Assembly (NCBI GenBank): GCA_020445145.1
Contig: JAGRHC010000038.1
Location: 1 to 48,078, forward strand
Reading direction: 5' to 3'
DNA from: Alphaproteobacteria bacterium
Lineage (GTDB): Bacteria > Pseudomonadota > Alphaproteobacteria > Micavibrionales > Micavibrionaceae
Length of the DNA: 48,078 nucleotides
A program made the position numbers and the translations under genes. This document shows positions 41,878 through 48,078 of the stretch, in pieces; within the stretch, counting starts at the first letter, position 1; each line of letters starts with the position of its first letter. The notes under the pieces were generated by a model. It made no database searches. It worked only from the letters and a program-made list of their open reading frames with translations, and was not told the origin of the DNA.

Positions 41878-42741
41878 ATGACCCGCATCACTTCCTTGCT
41901 TAAAAATTCCGCACTCGCCCTTACTGGTGCTTTTATTCTTGCCCCTTCGGCGGTTCATGCGCAGGATCTTTTGCCATCCCTGCCAGCACCGCTTCAGACT
42001 CTGGTTAATCAGGGGGCTCAGGTGCGTTACCTTGGAAAAGACGGTAGTGTGGACGGATGGGTAATGATCAAGAACGGGCAGGAACAGTATTTCTATGTTC
42101 TACCGAATAACCAAGGTTTCATCAGCGGTATCCTGATGAGCAATGATGGAAAAGTCTTGACCGTTGAACAGGTTCGCCGTTTGCGCGGGAACGGTGATGA
42201 TTTGCTAGATACGCTGACCGCTGATTTTCCAAAAGTTTCTGATGGCACTAAACCAGATACAAAAAGCTATGAGCTAAAAACTCCTGCCGAGCAAATGTTC
42301 TCAGATATTGAAGGCAGCAACTGGATTCCGGTCGGCAAGGCTGGGACACCAGTGTTTTATGCTTTTGTTGACCCGCAATGCCCGCACTGTCACAAAATGA
42401 TGGAAGAATTGCGCCCCTATGTTGACAAAGGCCTTGCTCAGGTTCGGTTAATTCCAGTCGGACTCAATCCGGAAACCAAGGCTCAAGCTGCATTTCTGTT
42501 GGCTGCTCCCGATCCTGCGGGCACATGGTGGCGCTATATGGATGGTGACGCCGATGCCCTGCCGGCAAAAAGTGAGATTAATCAGCAGGGGATTCAGCGC
42601 AACCTTGCCATTATGACATCATGGAAATTCCAGGGGACACCTGCTGTGATTTATCGCGCAAAGGATGAAAGCGTCAAAATTATAGCCGGACGCCCGAATA
42701 ATCTTTCAACATTGATTAGCGACCTTGGCGCGCGGAGTTGA
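41878..42741 (+). CDS. Periplasmic DsbC/DsbG-like thiol-disulfide protein
   Basis: 287 residues with a signal peptide (LALTGAFILAPSAVHA). GGAG 5 bases before the ATG decides the start over a longer frame that would overlap nhaA. The N-terminal part (about 35-110) resembles the dimerisation domain of DsbC/DsbG, and the thioredoxin-like part has CPHC (Cys168, Cys171) in FVDPQCPHCHKMM and the cis-Pro in FQGTPAVIY. It should isomerise or reduce disulfides in the periplasm. Its place just upstream of the type IVB secretion genes suggests a role in folding their components, but this is inferred from context. Confidence 0.88.
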   Translation: MTRITSLLKNSALALTGAFILAPSAVHAQDLLPSLPAPLQTLVNQGAQVRYLGKDGSVDGWVMIKNGQEQYFYVLPNNQGFISGILMSNDGKVLTVEQVRRLRGNGDDLLDTLTADFPKVSDGTKPDTKSYELKTPAEQMFSDIEGSNWIPVGKAGTPVFYAFVDPQCPHCHKMMEELRPYVDKGLAQVRLIPVGLNPETKAQAAFLLAAPDPAGTWWRYMDGDADALPAKSEINQQGIQRNLAIMTSWKFQGTPAVIYRAKDESVKIIAGRPNNLSTLISDLGARS

Positions 42742-42842
42742 TAACCCGCGCTTCCCTTGTGAAAATTGCGTGAAAAAGACATAAAAATATGCTTGAATAT
42801 AAGCATATGGTCTTTTGTTGCGTTGTTATTTAGAGTTTTCGC

Positions 42843-43259
42843 ATGGCAGCAGGAAAAATTATCGCCGCATGTATGATGCTGGCAGCACAGAATTATTCAA
42901 TTCCGCCTGCCCTTCTGGTTGGAATATATAAGGCTGAGGGTGGGCGTGTTGGACAAGAAGTTGCCAACACGAATGGCTCTTATGATCTTGGCCCTATGCA
43001 AATCAATACAATCTGGATCCCGGACCTTGCTAAAAAATGGGGTATTAGCGAAAAAAGTGCGCATCAACGCGTGCGGGATGATGCTTGCACAAATGTCGGT
43101 GTCGCCGCCTGGATTTTGAGAAATCACATCGATGAAACGCAAAGTTTATCGATGGCCCTCGCCCATTATCACTCCCGAACACCGGAGTTTGGTGAAAAAT
43201 ATAAAAATCGTGTTTTAAAAATAATGGTCGATAACGGGCTCATGAAAACAACCCGATAA
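42843..43259 (+). CDS. Lysozyme-fold lytic transglycosylase
   Basis: 138 residues, short. The SLT-type fold is shown by IPPALLVGIYKAEGG with catalytic Glu32, NTNGSYDLGPMQIN, and the end block MALAHYHSRTPEFGEKYKNRVLKIM. No clear signal peptide is seen; the N-terminus AAGKIIAACMMLAAQ is only weakly hydrophobic, so export may be through the secretion system itself or a start misread. Small transglycosylases of this type commonly open the wall for type III and type IV secretion machines. It lies 200 bases before dotD. Confidence 0.88.
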   Translation: MAAGKIIAACMMLAAQNYSIPPALLVGIYKAEGGRVGQEVANTNGSYDLGPMQINTIWIPDLAKKWGISEKSAHQRVRDDACTNVGVAAWILRNHIDETQSLSMALAHYHSRTPEFGEKYKNRVLKIMVDNGLMKTTR

Positions 43260-43461
43260 TTACATATTTTCCTAGGTTTTCTGCCTTTTTTAAGACATTT
43301 TCTTTGCCGTTTTTGTTGAAAAGTATGTGATATTTTTGTGGGTAAAATTGTAAAACGTTTCTTGATCTTTCCCCCCAACTACAGTTATTCTTGATTTGCG
43401 GCGTAGCTTTGTCTAGTATTTCCAATAGACTAACTTGTCCTACTTTAGGGTTTTTGAAAAT

Positions 43462-43971
43462 ATGTATCGTTCTTACTTCTCTTTCCCGCTTTTATGCAGC
43501 GTTATGTTCCTTGCCGGGTGTGGCTCCACTGGCAATACATTCAGCAGCGGTAGCCCTCAGATTGTGGCTTCTCCGGACAAGGTCTCAGCCTTGCTCGCAG
43601 AATCTGCAGACAGGGCGTCTACAGCTCTTGAGACGCTTGCATCGATCGAGCGTGCACGGACGCCAACCACACCGATGGCTCCGATTGATAACGTGCCGCC
43701 TGAGTTGCGCCGCGCTATTACAGTGAACTGGGTAGGACCGATCGAGCCTATCGCCAAAACTTTGGCGGATCGTGCCGGTTACAGCTTCCGTGTTCTGGGT
43801 AGCCCGCCGTCCATTCCTGTCGTGGTTTCTCTTGATGTTGAAAATACTCAGGTTGTGGAAGCGTTCCGCGATCTCGGATTACAGCTTGGTATGCGCGGCG
43901 ATGTGAAAGTCGATGCTCGTAACAAAGTGGTTGAAATCTACTATGTGCCGAATTCAGGGATCGGCGGCTAG
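43462..43971 (+). CDS. dotD: Type IVB secretion lipoprotein DotD/TraH
   Basis: 169 residues from ATG 43462. Lipoprotein signal with lipobox LAGC, Cys20. A Ser/Thr/Ala-rich linker, then a C-terminal domain (about 90-165) with ITVNWVGPIEPIAKTLADRAGYSF and VVSLDVENTQVVEAFRDLGLQLG, which matches the secretin N-type fold of DotD. DotD sits at the outer membrane with DotC and DotH. It is followed 17 bases later by dotC. Confidence 0.9.
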   Translation: MYRSYFSFPLLCSVMFLAGCGSTGNTFSSGSPQIVASPDKVSALLAESADRASTALETLASIERARTPTTPMAPIDNVPPELRRAITVNWVGPIEPIAKTLADRAGYSFRVLGSPPSIPVVVSLDVENTQVVEAFRDLGLQLGMRGDVKVDARNKVVEIYYVPNSGIGG

Positions 43972-43988
43972 AAAGGCCTGAAGAAGTT

Positions 43989-44852
43989 ATGCGTCGGTTT
44001 GTTCATCTTCCTCTTTGCACAATGATCCTGGCTGCTGGGTTATGCGGTGTGCCGTCCGTTTCCTACGCCCAGCTTATGGTGGATAATGACGAGCCGATTA
44101 CAGACGCCTCTCAGGAGCCTGTTGGTGTCGATGTTCTTGTTAATTATAAACCCAAAAATGTTTCCAAAGAAAAATCAACTCTGCCGCTTGATATTCGCGC
44201 GGATGCTTTGAAGGAAGCCGCGCTATCCTTTGGTGCTCGCGGCGGGCTGGCTCGCCGTACTTATGAAATTCGTCAGCAGCTTGATCTGCGTTCTCGCTAT
44301 CTGGATAAGGTTTTTAACTTTAACCAGCTACTGATCGCTGCGCCTTCCGGTCTGCTCATCGAGCCGCCGGTCATTACAGAGTCTATGAATGCGATGCTTA
44401 TTGACACAGAAGGGCAGGAAGCCGCTGTTTCAGATCGTATCTACAACATTATCAAGAACGCCCGGATCGTTTCCACGGCTCGGACCTGGCATGAGTATCT
44501 TGAGCGGGAATGGGGTGAAGTCACTCCACCGCCGGATATTCTTACGCCGCAAGATGATGAAGAGAGACGCGTTTGGAAAGAGTATGTCAACAAGGGTTGG
44601 GAATTCGGTTATCAGCAAGCTGATGATATTTTTGCCGATGACCTTGCCAAGCTCACAACCTCGTATGAGGGTATGGTGCGCTATCGTACGTTGCTGGCCC
44701 AGGGTATGGTTTCCCCGCCTTATGCTTTGCAAGTTGATCGTGGCATCACAGGTGGCGGCAGCGAGATGAAGATTGGAGATCGCGCTATCCAAATTACTGG
44801 CGTACCAGAATTCGTACCCGGATCGGATCTATGGAAGCCCGCAAACCGGTAA
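43989..44852 (+). CDS. dotC: Type IVB secretion protein DotC/TraI
   Basis: 287 residues with an N-terminal signal peptide (LCTMILAAGLCGVPSVSYA). Family landmarks: IRADALKEAALSFGARGGLARRTYEI, FNFNQLLIAAPSGLLIEPPVI, and RTWHEYLEREWGEVTPPPDIL with KEYVNKGWEFGYQQADDIF. In Dot/Icm systems DotC is an outer-membrane lipoprotein; here no clear lipobox Cys follows the signal peptide, so it may be a soluble form or be anchored through DotD. The stop overlaps the dotB start by 22 bases. Confidence 0.9.
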   Translation: MRRFVHLPLCTMILAAGLCGVPSVSYAQLMVDNDEPITDASQEPVGVDVLVNYKPKNVSKEKSTLPLDIRADALKEAALSFGARGGLARRTYEIRQQLDLRSRYLDKVFNFNQLLIAAPSGLLIEPPVITESMNAMLIDTEGQEAAVSDRIYNIIKNARIVSTARTWHEYLEREWGEVTPPPDILTPQDDEERRVWKEYVNKGWEFGYQQADDIFADDLAKLTTSYEGMVRYRTLLAQGMVSPPYALQVDRGITGGGSEMKIGDRAIQITGVPEFVPGSDLWKPANR

Positions 44853-45994
44853 GTCTCCTCAAAGCTGAAGATAATTTCGCGGAAACATGGCCCGATGAAC
44901 CGGTCCGGTTTATGGAAGATCATGTTGATGACTTCCTTCTTTGGTGCGTTAAAAACGGCTCTTCAGATATCACCATTCAAAGTGACCGAACGGTCTATAA
45001 CGAAATTCATGGTGTTCTTTATCCGGCGACCTATCGCGGCATCGACGCCGCTGATATGTCTGTTTTTCTGAATAAGCTATACGGGCCGGAGGCGCGTGCG
45101 CGTCTGGCCTCCGGGCGTGATCTTGACGTATCTTATGAAATTCGCCCTGATCGCTATACCCGCATTCGTTTCAGGGTCAACATTACAGCTATCCTCTCTC
45201 GCGGACGTGATGCCGCGCAGATCACAATGCGGGTTCTCCCTAGCGAGCCGCCAACCATGAAAGACCTGAATATTGAACGGGAAATCATGGATAACTGGTC
45301 TCCGAGACAAGGGATTGTGGTTGTGACAGGGCCGACAGGCTCGGGTAAGACGACGTTGCTCGCCGCCGGGAACCGCATGCTGCTAGAGCGTCCACGCGGT
45401 TGCGGGAAGATGCTGACGTATGAAGCGCCGATTGAATATGTTTATGATAGCATCAGTAGCCCACGCTCTCTTGTCTCTCAGACAGAAATCCCTCGTCACC
45501 TTCCTGATTTTGCTCATGGTGTTCGTAATGCTTTGCGCCGTAAGCCAGAGATTATTCTCGTCGGGGAGTCACGCGACCGCGAAACAATTAATGCCTCGAT
45601 TGAGGCTGCACAGACGGGCCACGCCGTTTATACGACGACCCATACGCTCGGTGTTGCCAACACCGTACAGAGGATGCTTTCCACATATGATATGGAAGAG
45701 CGTGAAGAGCGAGCTGTTGCCCTCATGGAGACGTTACGTCTGATTGTTACACAAGCTCTTGTTCCCCGTGTTGGCGGCGGGCGTTGCGGTGTGAGGGAGT
45801 GGATGAAGTTTCCCGATGATGTGCGCGAAAAGCTTATGGATATGCACTTTACCAAATGGCAGGGTGAGATTCACCGTATGATCAATTCGTATGGGCAAAG
45901 CATGGAGCGTTCTGCTGAGATTGCTTTTGAGAAGGGTCTCATTGATCGCCGTAGTTATCTGATGCTCTCAGCCAGCACCGGTGCCGGTGGTTAA
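44831..45994 (+). CDS. dotB: Type IVB secretion ATPase DotB/TraJ
   Basis: 387 residues, PilT/VirB11-like hexameric ATPase that powers Dot/Icm assembly or substrate loading. N-terminal domain to about 145, then Walker A GPTGSGKT (167-174), the Asp box region around YEAPIEYVY, Walker B PEIILVGESRDRET, and the His box AAQTGHAVYTTTHT. This is the typical DotB order. It overlaps the end of dotC by 22 bases, so the three genes are coupled. Confidence 0.95.
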   Translation: MEARKPVSLLKAEDNFAETWPDEPVRFMEDHVDDFLLWCVKNGSSDITIQSDRTVYNEIHGVLYPATYRGIDAADMSVFLNKLYGPEARARLASGRDLDVSYEIRPDRYTRIRFRVNITAILSRGRDAAQITMRVLPSEPPTMKDLNIEREIMDNWSPRQGIVVVTGPTGSGKTTLLAAGNRMLLERPRGCGKMLTYEAPIEYVYDSISSPRSLVSQTEIPRHLPDFAHGVRNALRRKPEIILVGESRDRETINASIEAAQTGHAVYTTTHTLGVANTVQRMLSTYDMEEREERAVALMETLRLIVTQALVPRVGGGRCGVREWMKFPDDVREKLMDMHFTKWQGEIHRMINSYGQSMERSAEIAFEKGLIDRRSYLMLSASTGAGG

Positions 45995-46095
45995 AGAAAA
46001 CGGCACGACCTGTTTATCCTTTATATTAGGGTTTTTCTTTTTACCTAAAATGCGTTACAATCTTCGGGTAGCGTTTCGATCCGTCGTGAGGATAG

Positions 46096-46395
46096 ATGAT
46101 TAAGGAGCTAGAGAACATTGAAGCCAGGATAAACTGGCATTGGCGGGACACCATGCGTACGGTCCGCTTTTTTGGTTTTGATGCTCGTGTTGCCTGGCTT
46201 ATCCCTGTATGGCTCTTGTACTTACGCTGGTCTACTCTTATTTTGTCTTTTATTGTGTTCTTTATCTTTCGTTTCCTTGAAAATAAGGGACTCACTTTTC
46301 CTGCCGCTATACGCTCTCTTCGGTCATGGGTGAATGGTCGTAAAAGACCCGGCCTTCTTCGGCCCTACGAAAAGCGTTTCGCTGATTATGGCTAA
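46096..46395 (+). CDS. icmT: Type IVB secretion protein IcmT/TraK
   Basis: 99 residues. The conserved start WHWRDTMRTVRFFGFDAR, a hydrophobic helix (VAWLIPVWLLYLRWSTLILSFIVFFIF) with LRW, and the end LENKGLTFPAAIRSLRSWVNG..RP match IcmT/TraK. GAGG shortly before the ATG. In Legionella IcmT is needed for pore formation and export. The order dotD-dotC-dotB-icmT equals traH-traI-traJ-traK of IncI plasmids, which argues for a functional unit. Confidence 0.88.
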   Translation: MIKELENIEARINWHWRDTMRTVRFFGFDARVAWLIPVWLLYLRWSTLILSFIVFFIFRFLENKGLTFPAAIRSLRSWVNGRKRPGLLRPYEKRFADYG

Positions 46396-46563
46396 ATTTC
46401 TGTTACTGCGTACTCGTTAAATACTCTATATACTTGTTTTTTAAAGGGTAAAAAGCTATCTTCTTCTTGCACAGAGGTTGCAAAAATCGTAATACTTCTG
46501 GAAATTTATGTTGTGCCGGGTTTGCCGTGCCTGTTTATTTGAATTGATCTGGGGACAAAGAAC

Positions 46564-47865
46564 ATGTCGTTGAAATTTAGTCGTTTTTATATTTCCACTT
46601 GCCTACCAGCTATTGCCGTCGGTCTTTTGGCGCTCAGTACACCGGCACATGCGGGGTTTCAGTGGACTCCTCCAGAGCAAGCTGCCCCTGCACCCGCCCC
46701 GGTTTTGATGCCTGAGCCTGCCCCAGTTGAGCCTACACAGCAGCCTGCTCCTGCAGAAGAGCCTGTTCAGATGATGGAACAGCCTGCAGCCGCTCAACCT
46801 GTTGTGACGGAGACAGCGACAGACGGTGAGCTGACAATCAATCCTTTCCCGCTTAATGATGCTGACAAAGAAATGCCTGCAGAGGCTGTTGCTGATGAGC
46901 CTGTGTTGTTGCCGATGGACTCTGACAAGTCTTTGGACCAAATGGAGGCGCAGGATGTTACTGTTGCTCCGACAACGCCGGAACCTGCCCCTGTTGAGAG
47001 TGCAACCCTTGAGCAGCCTGCAGAGCCTTCTTTTGATGTTGTCGAAGGTTTTGGTTCTGATATGCCTTTGGCGCTTGCGCTCAGACAAATTGTTCCTCCT
47101 CGGTATGCCTTTTCTTTCCAAAAAGGCGTTAATCCGGGCCTTCGCGTTTCCTGGGATGGCGGGAAGCCCTGGAATGAAGTTCTTAATGGGATGCTTTCCC
47201 CTTTCAAAATAAAGGCTGTGATTACCCCTAAAATGGTTATCATCGAGCCTGACAATAGCCCCGTTGTTATGGAGGCTCCGGCTGAAGAGCATGCTTCTGT
47301 AGCTCCAAGTAATGCGCCTGCCCCGTTGGCCGAAGGCGTTGATTATTCGCTTGAGGACGGCAACTCGGCACCGGAGCCGTCTGCTCTGTTGCCTGAACCG
47401 GGTGCCGGTGTAGACGAAGAGAGTGTGGCTGTTGAACCTGCGGGTCAAGATGTCTCTCGTAAGATCATTCATGATCCCGGTATGACAGAATCTGCGCAGG
47501 GCAGCGCAGACATGGCTTTGGATACGATGCCGTCTGAGGAAACCCTTGCGATGGTTGAGCCTGAACAAGTTTCTGCGCCATCTCCTCAGCCTGAACAGCC
47601 TGTTCAACCCCAATATCACTTAACGGATAGCCGTGTTTGGGAAGCCAAGCAAGGGTCTAGCCTTAAGGAAATCCTTTCTTCCTGGAGCTCTCAGACTGGC
47701 GTTAAACTTGTCTGGCAGCCCGAGCGTGATTACAAACTTAGCTCTAATGTTCTCATCAGCGGATCTTATGAGAATGCTGTTAAAGTTCTTTTCTCAAAAG
47801 CCGTTCAGAATGGGCCGCATTTTTCTTTCTCTGCAGAGCAGGGACAGCTCGTTATACAGAACTAA
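46564..47865 (+). CDS. Secreted proline-rich protein with TcpQ-like domains, probable secretion-system component
   Basis: 433 residues with a signal peptide ending near STPAHA. A Pro/Glu/Ala-rich linker (about 40-150) is followed by a first domain (about 155-235: FGSDMPLALALRQIVPPRYAF, VSWDGGKPWNEVLNGML, VITPKMVIIE), another linker, and a second domain at the end (about 355-433: WEAKQGSSLKEILSSWSSQTG, LVWQPERDYKL, GSYENAVKVLFSK). Both domains share the pattern of TcpQ/secretin-N modules that bind an outer-membrane ring. The gene follows icmT by 168 bases on the same strand and ends at a strong terminator. It is probably an outer-membrane part of this Dot/Icm machine; no Legionella gene is matched. 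Confidence 0.7.
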   Translation: MSLKFSRFYISTCLPAIAVGLLALSTPAHAGFQWTPPEQAAPAPAPVLMPEPAPVEPTQQPAPAEEPVQMMEQPAAAQPVVTETATDGELTINPFPLNDADKEMPAEAVADEPVLLPMDSDKSLDQMEAQDVTVAPTTPEPAPVESATLEQPAEPSFDVVEGFGSDMPLALALRQIVPPRYAFSFQKGVNPGLRVSWDGGKPWNEVLNGMLSPFKIKAVITPKMVIIEPDNSPVVMEAPAEEHASVAPSNAPAPLAEGVDYSLEDGNSAPEPSALLPEPGAGVDEESVAVEPAGQDVSRKIIHDPGMTESAQGSADMALDTMPSEETLAMVEPEQVSAPSPQPEQPVQPQYHLTDSRVWEAKQGSSLKEILSSWSSQTGVKLVWQPERDYKLSSNVLISGSYENAVKVLFSKAVQNGPHFSFSAEQGQLVIQN

Positions 47866-47892
47866 GGCTTTCTTTTTATCTGACGTTGCCAG

Positions 47893-47919
47893 CGCGGGTT
47901 ATTACCCGCGTTTTTTTTT
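47893..47919 (+). terminator. Terminator after the TcpQ-like gene
   Basis: CGCGGGT (47893-47899), loop TATT, ACCCGCG (47904-47910), then nine T. It closes the transcription unit ending at 47865. The remaining 159 bases to the right edge hold no convincing gene. Confidence 0.9.
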
Positions 47920-48078
47920 GCATTGATCTTTGGTTATTGGTAGAAAATGGTTCCTTTGGGTGAATTTGAGCCTCGGGTTACGCATTACAATGGTCATTTA
48001 CTATGTGGTGCCATTAGGCTCAATATCGAGCATTGTACGTCGTCAGAGTATTTTGGACACAGAGCATAAAAATATAAG

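Noticed and set aside
46603..47619. 338-codon open frame antisense to the TcpQ-like gene
   Set aside because: Very Arg-rich composition arising from the Pro/Glu/Ala-rich plus-strand gene; no start signal or motif.
47947..48069. 40-codon frame at the right edge
   Set aside because: No ribosome-binding site and no recognisable features; too short to support.
1..48078. CRISPR arrays, insertion sequences, prophage or integrase genes
   Set aside because: No regularly spaced repeats, terminal inverted repeats or transposase/integrase motifs were seen on either strand.

Overview
The window looks like a chromosomal segment of an alphaproteobacterium. The ribosomal/replication block rpsF-rpsR-rplI-dnaB-alr, an alphaproteobacterial-type class Ia ribonucleotide reductase and the MlaEF transporter fit that class. 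The protein families and moderate GC content suggest a free-living or host- or prey-associated lineage, possibly Micavibrionales or Rhodospirillales-like; that placement is inference. I see no phage, integrase, transposase, CRISPR array or rRNA. One tRNA, tRNA-Ala(GGC), is present.

Layout. 1-1246: 5' part of a long-chain acyl-CoA ligase (minus strand, runs off the left edge). 1464-1979: two-domain cold-shock protein with its terminator. 2184-7161: three tandem, overlapping or closely spaced prepilin-like genes whose C-terminal parts carry fibre-like and cysteine-rich modules; this is the most unusual locus. 7166-11456 (minus): penicillin-binding protein 1A and the MlaF/MlaE lipid transporter. 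11581-13846: a VanX-type D,D-dipeptidase and a large unknown protein. 13884-17889 (minus): rpsF-rpsR-rplI-dnaB-alr, with a hairpin leader. 18051-23197: a small unknown gene, fabD, an HD-GYP protein with a degenerate receiver, a TerB-like membrane protein, and a three-gene cluster with a DUF2946-like protein and a SCO1-like protein lacking its copper cysteines. 23198-26408: PhoH, a secreted unknown protein, threonine ammonia-lyase and an AhpD-like protein. 26480-30392 (minus): nrdB, msrB and nrdA, with a twin NrdR box before nrdB. 30791-34133: pyruvate kinase, a one-domain asparaginase, a HAD phosphatase and FabG. 34543-39193: a small unknown gene, a TorF-type porin-like protein, tRNA-Ala, mscL, a Bax-inhibitor-1 protein, an M48 protease and LemA. 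39305-42741: a FIST sensor protein, NhaA and a DsbC/DsbG-like protein. 42843-47865: a lysozyme-fold transglycosylase followed by the Dot/Icm (type IVB secretion) core genes dotD-dotC-dotB-icmT and a TcpQ-like periplasmic protein.

How it fits together. Most genes are housekeeping: envelope synthesis (PBP1A, Alr, VanX-like, Mla, FabD/FabG), deoxynucleotide supply, and translation/replication. Two regions are accessory and point to contact with other cells. One is the prepilin/fibre cluster at the left. The other is the type IVB secretion cluster at the right, whose dotD-dotC-dotB-icmT order equals traH-traI-traJ-traK of IncI conjugative plasmids. The neighbouring transglycosylase and disulfide isomerase are plausible assembly helpers for that machine. 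Only part of the secretion system lies inside the window; dotA, G, H, I, L and O are not seen here.
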